The notes under the pieces: generated by a model
What the model saw: only the letters and a program-made list of their open reading frames with translations
Database searches by the model: none
Told to the model about the DNA's origin: nothing
Assembly: GCA_902794125.1 (NCBI GenBank)
Contig: CADBFX010000001.1
Coordinates: forward strand, 26,371-90,370
Source: an uncultured Elusimicrobium sp.
GTDB lineage: Bacteria; Elusimicrobiota; Elusimicrobia; Elusimicrobiales; Elusimicrobiaceae
DNA length: 64,000 nucleotides
Direction: 5' to 3'
Program-made: the position numbers and the translations under genes
Shown: one piece after another, positions 1-7,712 of the stretch
Layout: the number at the start of each line of letters is the position of its first letter
How positions within the stretch are numbered: position 1 is the stretch's first letter

Positions 1-299
1 AGTGTCCATACTGTGTCCACTACTTTCATAGTTCTTTTTGCTAATTTTGCTCAATTTTTATAGTTTCTCGTCGATAACAAAAAAATGTATAAGTTCCTAC
101 TTTCCGCATCGAACTTTATATTTTTGCGCTATTTTGTGCCATTATTGTGACCACTTTTTGCTTCCGAAATCATAAATCCTCGTCGAGAAAATGGCAAAAT
201 TATAGTGTCCAAAATTCTGCCAAATGTGTCCAAAATTGAGCGATTTTTCGGGTTTTAGAAAAGTGAGTAAAAATTGGGGATTTGTCGTCGAGAAATGAT
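1..299. other. Non-coding AT-rich edge with short repeats
   Basis: No convincing coding region. GTGTCCA occurs at 2-8 and 13-19, and GTGTCCAAAATT occurs twice at 205-216 and 226-237, 21 bases (two helical turns) apart. Variants of CTCGTCGA(G/T)AA occur near 67, 179 and 284. The region lies beyond the terminator of the leftward tRNA gene. It may be the end of a repeat region or the intergenic tail of a gene outside the window. No function can be assigned. Confidence 0.4.
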
Positions 300-330
300 A
301 AAAAAATACCCGCTCTTTTTCAGAACGGGT
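300..330 (-). terminator. Rho-independent terminator of tRNA-Arg
   Basis: The arms at 308-316 and 322-330 pair, with one mismatch, around a 5-base loop. On the minus strand the hairpin is followed by a U-rich tail (300-307). It lies directly downstream of the minus-strand tRNA. Confidence 0.75.
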
Positions 331-344
331 TTTTGCTTAAAAGT

Positions 345-415
345 GCGCCCAACAGGAATCGAACTTGTATCTTCAGCTCCGCAGGCTGACACTCTATCCA
401 TTGAGCTATGGGCGC
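345..415 (-). tRNA. tRNA-Arg (anticodon GCG)
   Basis: The minus strand folds into a 71-nt cloverleaf: 7-bp acceptor stem (GCGCCCA with TGGGCGC), D arm with GCTC/GAGT, 5-bp anticodon stem TCAGC/GCTGA, loop CTGCGGA giving anticodon GCG (reads CGC, Arg), a 4-base variable loop and a T arm with TTCGATT. The T stem has one A-C mismatch. CCA is not encoded. A terminator follows on the same strand. Confidence 0.88.
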
Positions 416-541
416 GGAAATCGTTGCGGTTAAATTTACTACACATCTATTTTAACATTTTTATTTTGGCTTTTCAACTTTCTTTTGAAGAAAGGAATTG
501 GGAGGGGGGAAAAGCAACTTTAATACGCCTTGTGCAATAAC

Positions 542-563
542 GCCCCGCAGGGTAAAGCGGGGC
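542..563 (-). terminator. Possible terminator of the outer-membrane protein gene
   Basis: A 7-bp GC-rich stem (542-548 with 557-563) and an 8-base loop lie 30 bases past the stop of the minus-strand gene at 595-1359. The tail on the minus strand (GTTATT) is only weakly U-rich, so termination may be inefficient. Confidence 0.4.
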
Positions 564-594
564 ATTATTGTATATTTGGGAGCAAATTCAGCCG

Positions 595-1359
595 TTAAAA
601 CGTTATTCCTACCCGCACGCCAGCTTCTTTGGTGGTGTTGTGCGGTTCTAGGTATCCTTTGTTGGTATCCGAATCGCTAATATCCCAGTAGCGGAAAAAA
701 GGCTCTACAAACACACCTGATTTATGTCCGTCCAAATTAACTTGCAGTTTGGCACTCACGCGCAAACCATACCCGCGGTGTTGTTCGTGGCGAATGTTGC
801 CGGCTTGCTGCATGTGGCTGTTTTGCCAGCCGAATAACAAATAATCCAATTCACCGCGCAGGTCCAATTCCCAGGCACCGCCTTTAAAGCGCAGTTCCCC
901 CGTTAAGGGCATATATACATAATGCGATTCGCGCAAGTAGCCATAAGGGTCTTTATTCATGTGGTCTTTTAGATAGCGATAAGCAAGGCCGGAGGCAAAC
1001 CATAACTGCGTAGTATCCGATAAATCGTTCACACGGCCCATATGCAAACGACCTTCATAGTAGTAATCACCGATGTCATTAGATTCGTGCGGAGTGGGGG
1101 GAGTGGTCATCAGCCAGCCATCGTAATCGGTAGTACCTCCCATCCAGCGTCCGTCCAGCGCAAAGAAAAAGGCCGATCCTTCCACGCGGTTTTCGTAACG
1201 GATACTACCGCCCTGCATGCGTCCTTTTAGGCTGATGGGAGTATTACCATCGGGTTCGCGGTAGGTGTAGCTGGAGGTTTCGTAAGCCAGTTCCAATGAT
1301 TGTTGTGCGAACAACGGCAACGCCGTAAAAACAACTAACAAAAGTAATAATTTTTTCAT
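595..1359 (-). CDS. Putative outer-membrane beta-barrel protein
   Basis: 254 aa. The N-terminus MKKLLLLLVVFTALPLFAQQ is a classical Sec signal peptide. The mature part has no further membrane helix. It shows alternating polar/hydrophobic stretches rich in Tyr, Trp and Gly, and ends in GVRVGITF, a C-terminal Phe after alternating hydrophobics as in BAM-dependent barrel proteins. The length would suit a barrel of roughly 10-12 strands. A good Shine-Dalgarno (AAAGGAGA) precedes the ATG. It is transcribed alone. I do not recognise the family; the barrel assignment is inferred from the signal peptide and C-terminus, and the substrate is unknown. Confidence 0.72.
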   Translation of the reverse strand: MKKLLLLLVVFTALPLFAQQSLELAYETSSYTYREPDGNTPISLKGRMQGGSIRYENRVEGSAFFFALDGRWMGGTTDYDGWLMTTPPTPHESNDIGDYYYEGRLHMGRVNDLSDTTQLWFASGLAYRYLKDHMNKDPYGYLRESHYVYMPLTGELRFKGGAWELDLRGELDYLLFGWQNSHMQQAGNIRHEQHRGYGLRVSAKLQVNLDGHKSGVFVEPFFRYWDISDSDTNKGYLEPHNTTKEAGVRVGITF

Positions 1360-1432
1360 GGGGCAATCTCCTTTTTTAGTTATTTTTAAATTTTTCTTTC
1401 GGTATTATACCATTTTGTAGTTACCAAACTGC

Positions 1433-1438
1433 TATAAT
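1433..1438 (+). promoter_or_regulatory. -10 hexamer of a leaderless transcript
   Basis: A perfect TATAAT ends 6 bases before the ATG at 1445. No Shine-Dalgarno lies between them and no clear -35 is visible at 17 bp. The start of transcription would fall on or next to the A of the ATG. Confidence 0.55.
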
Positions 1439-1444
1439 AACCGT

Positions 1445-1588
1445 ATGAGTGAAAACACTACCGGTACCTATGTGTACGATAAAAAATTAAGAAAAGTCGT
1501 TAAAGTGTCCGACCGTATTCCCTCTAAAGGGAAAAAAGAACATCACTGCGGCGGATGCTGCGGACATTGCGGTTGCCATGGAGATTAA
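1445..1588 (+). CDS. Small Cys/His-rich protein, likely metal-binding
   Basis: 47 aa. The first 30 residues (MSENTTGTYVYDKKLRKVVK onward) are charged. The last 15 hold a dense cluster with five Cys and four His (HHCGGCCGHCGCH), which suggests binding of zinc or another metal. There is no signal peptide. The start sits 6 bases after a TATAAT, so the mRNA is probably leaderless. The gene overlaps the next start by 11 bases, implying translational coupling to the membrane protein at 1578-2297 and the TPR protein behind it. The N-terminal part looks like a conserved short motif protein, but I cannot name the family. Confidence 0.6.
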   Translation: MSENTTGTYVYDKKLRKVVKVSDRIPSKGKKEHHCGGCCGHCGCHGD

Positions 1589-2297
1589 AGACTCAATCCC
1601 TCTTTCTGTAGCCCCGGAGGATGAATCTTCCTTTTGGAAGCAAGGCCTTTTCGGCGCGATGGACGTGTTGCGGCGTGTTTTTTTACCGCATTTATTGGGG
1701 GGAATGGGGCTGGTGTTGTTGGTGGCGTATGCAACACATGTATGTGTGTTGGTGCCCGCTCATTTACCGCCACGTTTGGAAACGCTGATAGCCGTTTTTT
1801 TGTTTTCCGGTTATGCGGTGCTTGGATTTTTTTATTCATTTTTTGCGGCGTGTGTGTTTGCATTGCGCGCGGCGTGCGTAACGTGGGAAGATTTTATTGA
1901 CCGCCTGTTTGAACAGGTAAAAGATAATATTGCCTCACACTTGGAAGATATGAACGAAGGCATTGCCAAGGACCAAGCTAAAGTGTTGGTGCGCGGCAGC
2001 GTGCGGGAAGTGTTTTCCGCGGCGCGCCGGGATGGACTTACCTCGGTGCCGAAGTGGGTGGTGGCTATCTTTTTAGGGGCACTCACTTTAACCATGCGCT
2101 CGGTGCTGATAGCGCGTATTATAAAAATTTCCGGCACGACGGTACGGTTCAGCAAATTATTTGCCGGAAAAGCCACATTGGTGGGGGCGGTGTTTTTGAA
2201 TTTGAGGTTGTTTTCTACCCTGCTTTTATTATTAACTTATGCCGTAGGAGCAGGTACATTAGCGGTCAATCTATATCTTGTATACTGGTGGAAATGA
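1578..2297 (+). CDS. Polytopic membrane protein of unknown function
   Basis: 239 aa. Hydrophobic segments lie near residues 38-58, 68-95, 160-178 and 205-235, giving about four membrane helices. A charged, probably cytoplasmic, amphipathic stretch (residues 100-155) contains DFIDRLFEQVKDNIASHLED. The start overlaps the end of the Cys/His-rich small gene, and the stop lies one base before the next ATG, so the three genes at 1445-3462 form a tight operon. No motif ties it to a known transporter or enzyme family. The reading frame is supported by operon spacing and a typical membrane-protein composition. Confidence 0.75.
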   Translation: MEIKDSIPLSVAPEDESSFWKQGLFGAMDVLRRVFLPHLLGGMGLVLLVAYATHVCVLVPAHLPPRLETLIAVFLFSGYAVLGFFYSFFAACVFALRAACVTWEDFIDRLFEQVKDNIASHLEDMNEGIAKDQAKVLVRGSVREVFSAARRDGLTSVPKWVVAIFLGALTLTMRSVLIARIIKISGTTVRFSKLFAGKATLVGAVFLNLRLFSTLLLLLTYAVGAGTLAVNLYLVYWWK

Positions 2298-2298
2298 T

Positions 2299-3462
2299 AT
2301 GAAAAAAATAATAGGGGTTTTATTGTTTTTATGCGTTGCATGCGGAGCTTGGGCCCTGACGGGCCAACAACTGCTCACCCAGGCCAAAACAGAGCCGGAC
2401 CCGCAGGCACAAATTAAATTATTAACGCGTGCGATTGCGGTTTCTCCTAAATTAGCGGATGCTTATCATTACCGGGCCGATGCATACCTTGCGTTAGGGC
2501 GGCAAAAACTGGCACTGGACGATTATTCCCAAACTATTAAACTCCGCCCTAATGACCCTTTCCGCTACTATGCACGCGGGCTGGCTTATATGGACATGGA
2601 GCGTTATTCGTTGGCGGTGGCGGACTTATCCAAAGCGATTTCGTTAAAATCTACTTACCGGCCTTTTTATCTGGCGCGTGCACGTGCATATAAACAAGCG
2701 GAAAAATACGATTTGGCCATTGCCGATTACCGCCAATACCTGCGCGGTAAAACACCCCAGCCGGATTTAGTATGGGAAATGATGCCGGTTTATCTGGCGG
2801 CTTACCGTTACGACGACGGAGACCGCATGTTGGATTTGCTGGAAGAAACCGGCAACAACACCGCTGATTTATTTTATTGGCGAGGGCGCATCTTGTTGGG
2901 ACAAAGCCGTTTGGACGAGGCCGTGGCTGCTTTTAGTAAAGCAATTCACCGCGATAATACCTACGCAGCGGCTTACCGCTACCGGGCCAACGCATTTAAA
3001 GAAATAGGCGATTTGGAGGCCACGCTGGAAGATTATGACGTGTTGATTTCATTGCAACCGGATGCATTATTTTTCAATCGCCGGGGGCTTGTGCACGAAG
3101 AACTGCAACAATTCCAAGAAGCAGAGGCGGACTATACCCGCGCGGTAGAACTAAACCCCAAATGGGCAATTCCGTTTAATAATCGCGGATTTGCGCGCAT
3201 GCACTTAAAAAATTGGGAAGGTGCTAAGCAGGATTTGGAAACCGCCATTAAGTTGGACGGAGCTACGCCCACGCCGTACATCAATTTGGCGGGCGTATAT
3301 TGGCTGAGCAAAAAGGACCGCAAACATGCGTATCAAAATTTGGATAAAGCCGTACAACGCAACTTTAAAGATTTTAAATCACTCTTTGACGAAGACCAAA
3401 AAGGTTGGATGTTTAAAGGGTTAAACCAAACGTCTGAGTTTAGAGCGTTGTTATATAAGTAG
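2299..3462 (+). CDS. Secreted/periplasmic TPR-repeat protein
   Basis: 387 aa from the ATG at 2299, chosen because it begins a signal peptide (MKKIIGVLLFLCVACGAWAL) and has GGTGGA 7 bases upstream. About eight tetratricopeptide repeats fill the rest, e.g. AYHYRADAYLALGRQKLALDD, YYARGLAYMDMERYSLAVAD, and AFNNRGFARMHLKNWEGAKQ-like units near residues 300-320. TPRs are protein-protein interaction scaffolds. The signal peptide places it in the periplasm or on the outer membrane. A Cys at the end of the hydrophobic stretch (VACG) could be a lipobox, but the run continues to AWA, so ordinary cleavage is equally likely. Last gene of the operon with 1445 and 1578. Confidence 0.85.
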   Translation: MKKIIGVLLFLCVACGAWALTGQQLLTQAKTEPDPQAQIKLLTRAIAVSPKLADAYHYRADAYLALGRQKLALDDYSQTIKLRPNDPFRYYARGLAYMDMERYSLAVADLSKAISLKSTYRPFYLARARAYKQAEKYDLAIADYRQYLRGKTPQPDLVWEMMPVYLAAYRYDDGDRMLDLLEETGNNTADLFYWRGRILLGQSRLDEAVAAFSKAIHRDNTYAAAYRYRANAFKEIGDLEATLEDYDVLISLQPDALFFNRRGLVHEELQQFQEAEADYTRAVELNPKWAIPFNNRGFARMHLKNWEGAKQDLETAIKLDGATPTPYINLAGVYWLSKKDRKHAYQNLDKAVQRNFKDFKSLFDEDQKGWMFKGLNQTSEFRALLYK

Positions 3463-3481
3463 AATACTTTGCCAATCATTT

Positions 3482-3518
3482 AAAAAAGAGGCCGACGGTA
3501 AAATATTTACCGTCGGCC
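3482..3518 (-). terminator. Strong terminator between convergent genes
   Basis: A perfect 13-bp inverted repeat (3490-3502 with 3506-3518) has a 3-base loop. On the minus strand it is followed by TCTTTTTTA, so it mainly ends the leftward gene 3539-4399. The plus-strand tail is poor in T. Confidence 0.85.
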
Positions 3519-3538
3519 CTTATCATGTATAAATTATT

Positions 3539-4399
3539 TTACGGAGCAATATCGTGTGGTGTCACCGGTACGTAAGGCGTTAATTTAAACGCGTCTTCGG
3601 TTAAGGTAACTCGGCACCAAGTCGGTACGCCGTTCCAATTGACCAGTGCAATTACTTCATCAATTTGTTCGGCCGGGATATCATAATCTACCCGCACAAT
3701 TTTGTCCTCCGGCACGCCATGCACGGAGATAATCACCGGCACGTTGTTGCCGTTGGTGTTGCGGGATGCATATTGAAAAGCAAAGAGCGGGCTATTCGTT
3801 AAATTGGTAAATTTCACTTGAGACATTTGCCGCAGGGCGCCCACGTTGCGGTCATTGCAGGCCATAGAAAGCAGCAAATTGCAACTGTCGCTTCCGACGT
3901 CTTCCAAGCGCAGACCGTTTTGCAAAATGTTACGGATGGCTTTCCCGTCCGCCGGTAAACCTAACCCGCGGTACATTTTCCCCGGCGTTTGAGCAAACGG
4001 TAATAACGGGGCTACTTCGGAACCTATGGTTAAATTAGCAAATGAGGGCACTTTGGCTTCCACGGTTTCTATCATCGGGGGAAGTTTGTGGTGCGGCACG
4101 TAAACAGCCCCTAAACGGCGGGTGTTTTCCACGGCTTTGCGCACTGATACGCCCAGCGAAGTTTGCATGCCGACTATAGTGCGTTGGTGGTTGGTCATAA
4201 ACCGTTGGGTAGGTGTTAAATCTGTTAAAGCAGCAAAACGGGCTTTTTCCGCGGCAGCAAACGCGGTGGTTACTTCGGCGGGTAAGGCCGGCAGCGTAAC
4301 GACAGCTTTCCCTACGCCTTCCGCCACTTTGACAGGGGTTTGCGCATAAGCCATCGGTACAGCCAAAGATAATAACAAATAAACAATTAATTTCTTCAT
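3539..4399 (-). CDS. Secreted protein, possibly ADP-ribosyltransferase-like
   Basis: 286 aa from the ATG at 4399. This start gives a clean signal peptide ending MAYAQT and sits 7 bases after TATAAT, so it is probably leaderless. The mature protein has an Ala-rich helical N-terminal half. Its C-terminal half carries, in order, KMYRGLGLPADG (near 145), an SPLFAFQYASR segment (near 210) and IPAEQIDEVIALV (near 255). The order Arg, then Ser-x-x-x-Ala, then a Glu-rich strand resembles the R-S-E pattern of ADP-ribosyltransferase exoenzymes. This is a weak pattern match made by eye, not a domain hit. Two Cys in the middle (SCNLLLSMAC) could form a disulfide. Monocistronic. Otherwise unknown. Confidence 0.6.
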   Translation of the reverse strand: MKKLIVYLLLSLAVPMAYAQTPVKVAEGVGKAVVTLPALPAEVTTAFAAAEKARFAALTDLTPTQRFMTNHQRTIVGMQTSLGVSVRKAVENTRRLGAVYVPHHKLPPMIETVEAKVPSFANLTIGSEVAPLLPFAQTPGKMYRGLGLPADGKAIRNILQNGLRLEDVGSDSCNLLLSMACNDRNVGALRQMSQVKFTNLTNSPLFAFQYASRNTNGNNVPVIISVHGVPEDKIVRVDYDIPAEQIDEVIALVNWNGVPTWCRVTLTEDAFKLTPYVPVTPHDIAP

Positions 4400-4475
4400 A
4401 CTCTTTATTATATTAAAATAGCGTAATAAAAAAAGGGCCAAAATACCTATTTGTTTCTAGGTCCTGAAATGTTAC

Positions 4476-4481
4476 TATAAT
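4476..4481 (+). promoter_or_regulatory. -10 element upstream of the aldolase-like gene
   Basis: TATAAT lies 33 bases upstream of the Shine-Dalgarno/ATG of 4515-5261. A TTGTTT at 4451-4456 is 19 bp away and a poor -35. It is the likely promoter for the two-gene unit 4515-7259. Confidence 0.4.
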
Positions 4482-4514
4482 AGTATAGTCCCTATCGGAG
4501 TTTAAGGAGTAACT

Positions 4515-5261
4515 ATGTCCCTAGTTCAAGAACTTTTCAAAATTGGTTTAGTGCCTACTGCTGCTTTGCAAACTCAACAAGCTGTGACAGTGGCAGACGT
4601 GCTGGAACAAGCGGGTGTGCCGTGCGTGGCGTTAAAAAACCCCAGTGAAGAAGTGATGGCGGCTTTTAAAAACCGTCCGAATTTTTTAGTGGGTGCGTAC
4701 GTGTCTGCCGAAGTGAAAAATTTAGTAGCCGGTGTTCAATTTGTGCTGGGAAATGAATTTTCTTCCGAGTTACAAGCGCTTGCGCAAAAAACAAATATAC
4801 CGCTAATTCATCAAAAAGATTTACCGGGTGGCGTTTTTGCGTTAGATGAATTGTTGACGGGAAAGTCCGATTGGCAAAAAAACGTATCACTTCATCTTAA
4901 AAAAGCCGTGCAAGATATGCTGGGGTTTCACTTGCGCCATGTGGGAATTAACTGCCAAGATGAAGCACAATCCTCCGGCGTGGCGGACACATTTGAACGT
5001 ATCTTTGGTCTACCCAAAGAAGACCGCGGCGGCGCTTATTTTGCGGGTGAAATTATTGAAGTAATGAAAAAACCGTTTTACGGCACGCACGGGCATATTG
5101 CCATTGCCACTAACAGTGCCGAAAGTGCCGCGTATCACTTAGAAAAAGCAGGCGTAAAATTTAATTGGAACAGCGCCGGCTATAACCCCGATGGACGTTT
5201 GCGGGTGGTTTATTTGCAAGACGAAATCGGCGGGTTTGCAGTGCACATTTTGCAAAAATAA
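4515..5261 (+). CDS. KDPG-aldolase-like domain fused to a VOC-like domain
   Basis: 248 aa with Shine-Dalgarno AAGGAG before the ATG. Residues 1-115 resemble a KDPG/KHG aldolase half: FKIGLVPTAALQTQQAVTVA, then a strand VPCVALK where the family has its catalytic Glu/Arg strand, then NFLVGAYVSAEVKN where it has the glycine-rich GAGT strand. The usual catalytic residues are not recognisable, so this part may have lost aldolase activity. Residues 130-248 (LGFHLRHVGINCQDE onward, ending GGFAVHILQK) look like a glyoxalase/VOC fold with HVGI, GHIAIATN and RLRVVYLQD strands. Similar fusions of unknown function exist in Gram-negative bacteria. Followed 16 bases later by the LTA-synthase-like gene. Confidence 0.6.
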   Translation: MSLVQELFKIGLVPTAALQTQQAVTVADVLEQAGVPCVALKNPSEEVMAAFKNRPNFLVGAYVSAEVKNLVAGVQFVLGNEFSSELQALAQKTNIPLIHQKDLPGGVFALDELLTGKSDWQKNVSLHLKKAVQDMLGFHLRHVGINCQDEAQSSGVADTFERIFGLPKEDRGGAYFAGEIIEVMKKPFYGTHGHIAIATNSAESAAYHLEKAGVKFNWNSAGYNPDGRLRVVYLQDEIGGFAVHILQK

Positions 5262-5276
5262 AAGGAGTTTTTAACT

Positions 5277-7259
5277 ATGAAATTTCACCAACCGGACCGT
5301 TGCTCCCTATTCCTTGAAAACTTAGTGCAAGATGGGATGTGGTTCATTTTTGTGCTGTTTATGTTAAGCGTGTATCGGGTGGCTTTTTTGGTAGATTTTT
5401 CTGCCGCGTTAGAACCCGCCACACCGTGGAAAGATATTTTTCTTACGTTGTGGTTTGGTTTGCGCCTGAGTTTAAAAACGGCCGGTGCTTTTTTCTTACC
5501 GACTTTTGTGTTTGCCACGCTATTACAAACCGCCTGGACCCATTGGCCCGCCCGAATCGTGCGTTGGTTTTTTATCTTGCTGGGGATTTTGATTATCTCT
5601 TTATTGTTCCAAGCCCGTATCCCGTATTACCACGAATTTCACAACGCGTTTAGCCCCTTCGTATTTAATACCGTGCACGACGATATGTGGGCCATTGTAG
5701 TTACGTCCGTACAACAATATCAGGCGGTGTGGCGCGTGTTGGCGGGGCTGATTTGCGCGGCGATGCTTGTTGAACTTTGCCGGCAATGGTTTAAATTAGC
5801 ACCGGTTATTTTCCGGTTTGTTACGTCTTATTTTAGCCCCATGTGGATTGCCGTACTTTGTTGTGTGTTGTTAGTGCCGACGGCAGTGTTTGTGCGCAAA
5901 GGGGGGAGTTTTACGTACAACGGATCTATTTACTGGAAAAATTCTGCCCGTATGCAACAACATTTACTCAACGAAGCGATTTTAGATGATATCCAAGCGT
6001 TGTATAAAGCCAGCCGTATCCACAAAAAATTAGCTAAAAGTGCCACAAAAGTAACGCCCGAAGAAGTGCGCGCGGCTGCTGCCCGTTTGATGGGAACTTC
6101 GGTTTATCAAGCGCCGGACTTGGGGCCTGTTTTTAGTAAAAAAGCAAGCGGTCCGATTTGGCCAAAACCACGTCATATTTTTGTGATTGTGGCGGAAACG
6201 TACATGCAGTGGCCGCTGTTGGATAAATACATCCAATACCCGATAGCGGACGGTTTGCGGCGCGTGGCTGCACAACGGGACGCGGTGCTACTTAATCATT
6301 TTATGCCGGCCGGTAACGGGACGATGTTTGGGCTTACGTCGGTAGTGTTGGGGTTGCCTGAATTGAATTTAGTAACAGCCAGCCGCCCTACTGCGCAGGA
6401 ACCGTACGAAACGGCTTTGTCTGTGCAGTTAGCTAAACAAGGGTATAAAACGCGGTTTTTCTATGGTGGTTTCCCGTCGTGGGAAAATGTCGGTTTATTT
6501 ATGGAGCATCAAGGGTTTGAAGAAGCATTTTACGCAGCAGATTTCGGAGCTGCCGGTGGCGTGTGGGGCGTAGCCGATAAAGAATTTTTAGCCGGCGTAG
6601 CCGAGAAAATTTCGGATGAGCCGTCTTTAAACGTGATTTTGACCAGTTCCAACCATCCGCCTTACAAGGTGAATATGGCGCCGGAAACGGATATCACCCC
6701 GTTAGATGAGTTAGAAAGAAGTTTACCGTCTACCGTGGCGGATAAAAAATTAACGGCCGAGCGCATGCAGCATTTTGAATATGCCGATAAATACTTGGCG
6801 CAATTTATTACCCAAATGCAGCAAAAATATCCGGACAGTTTGTTTATTGTAACCGGTGATCACGCCGACCGCTGGACATTGGAAAATTCGCCCAGTGATT
6901 ATGAACGTTTGGCCGTGCCGTTACTAATCGTGGGCCGCGGTATTACAAAAACGATGCTACCTAAAACGGCCTCGGGCAGTCATATGGATATCGTGCCGAC
7001 CGTGCTGGAATTGGTTTCTCCGCGAGGAACACCTTACTATGCTTTGGGAAAAAGCATTTTTAAAGGGCAGGATATGGGTCTTTATACGTACTGCTTTTTA
7101 ACAAATAAAGTGCTGGGAAGCCTGGACACGGAAAAAACGGAATTATTGCCCGGTACGGAAAAGGAACCTACCGCTGAAGAATTGGCGGCCCGGCGTCAAC
7201 GTGCCAAAGATTTGCAGACAGTAGCTGCGTGGCGTATTTTACACGGCTTGGAACTGTAA
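5277..7259 (+). CDS. LTA-synthase/phosphoglycerol-transferase-like membrane sulfatase-family protein
   Basis: 660 aa with a strong Shine-Dalgarno. The N-terminal 210 residues hold about five membrane helices, and a large extracytoplasmic catalytic domain follows. Family marks: IFVIVAETYMQWPLL (metal-site strand with nucleophile Thr in the ET motif), GNGTMFGLTSVVLG, FFYGGFPSWENVGLFMEHQG, LTSSNHPPY (His ligand) and FIVTGDHADRW (Asp-His pair). These are the hallmarks of the LtaS/OpgB/MdoB branch of the alkaline phosphatase superfamily. In Gram-negative bacteria such enzymes add phosphoglycerol or phosphoethanolamine to periplasmic glycans or lipid A, so the substrate here is unknown. A second family member lies at 62701-64000. 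Confidence 0.88.
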   Translation: MKFHQPDRCSLFLENLVQDGMWFIFVLFMLSVYRVAFLVDFSAALEPATPWKDIFLTLWFGLRLSLKTAGAFFLPTFVFATLLQTAWTHWPARIVRWFFILLGILIISLLFQARIPYYHEFHNAFSPFVFNTVHDDMWAIVVTSVQQYQAVWRVLAGLICAAMLVELCRQWFKLAPVIFRFVTSYFSPMWIAVLCCVLLVPTAVFVRKGGSFTYNGSIYWKNSARMQQHLLNEAILDDIQALYKASRIHKKLAKSATKVTPEEVRAAAARLMGTSVYQAPDLGPVFSKKASGPIWPKPRHIFVIVAETYMQWPLLDKYIQYPIADGLRRVAAQRDAVLLNHFMPAGNGTMFGLTSVVLGLPELNLVTASRPTAQEPYETALSVQLAKQGYKTRFFYGGFPSWENVGLFMEHQGFEEAFYAADFGAAGGVWGVADKEFLAGVAEKISDEPSLNVILTSSNHPPYKVNMAPETDITPLDELERSLPSTVADKKLTAERMQHFEYADKYLAQFITQMQQKYPDSLFIVTGDHADRWTLENSPSDYERLAVPLLIVGRGITKTMLPKTASGSHMDIVPTVLELVSPRGTPYYALGKSIFKGQDMGLYTYCFLTNKVLGSLDTEKTELLPGTEKEPTAEELAARRQRAKDLQTVAAWRILHGLEL

Positions 7260-7294
7260 AGTTAAAATCGTTATTGGAAATCTACATAAAAAGA

Positions 7295-7327
7295 GAGTCC
7301 CCCGCGTTTCTACAACGAGGGGGACTC
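7295..7327 (+). terminator. Hairpin terminator after the LTA-synthase-like gene
   Basis: A perfect GAGTCCCCC/GGGGGACTC stem (7295-7303 with 7319-7327) lies 35 bases past the stop codon. The plus-strand tail is not U-rich, whereas the minus-strand tail is TCTTTTTATG. It may therefore work better for leftward transcripts or as an mRNA 3' stabiliser. Confidence 0.6.
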
Positions 7328-7712
7328 AGTTTGCCTTATCGTCCATGGTTACTCTCTTCCCTTTCAGGTGTACAGTTAAGAATTTTGCTGTGCCGCACGC
7401 CGCCAAAAAACTGGGTGCGTATGCGCATATCCCCGGTAATCCCATTATTCGCAAACAACAGGGCCGAAAGCTTGTGAACATACCTTGCATCCCGTCATCC
7501 AACTGCGCCGCCTTAAACAAAGAACTCTTATTTTTCTGTCTAACGAAACCGGAGTTACCGCGTTCTTCACGTCCGTAAACCCGCCTTCGCAACAGTTCGC
7601 CACGCCGCCGCCTTTCATCTTAAGGAAATGCTGGCACGTAGCGTTTTTCTGTACCATCGCCCTACTCGGTATAGATAGTATAAAGGACTTTTAGCAAAAA
7701 TCAAGGGGATTT
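7328..7712. other. Gene-free stretch, nothing recognised
   Basis: 385 bases. Short open frames exist on both strands, but none has a Shine-Dalgarno, signal peptide or recognisable motif, and they overlap each other in several frames, as random frames do. No tRNA, strong hairpin or repeat was found. Confidence 0.4.

Noticed and set aside
7326..7694. Several overlapping frames of 60-90 codons on both strands
   Set aside because: They overlap each other, lack ribosome sites and motifs, and have compositions typical of shadow frames.
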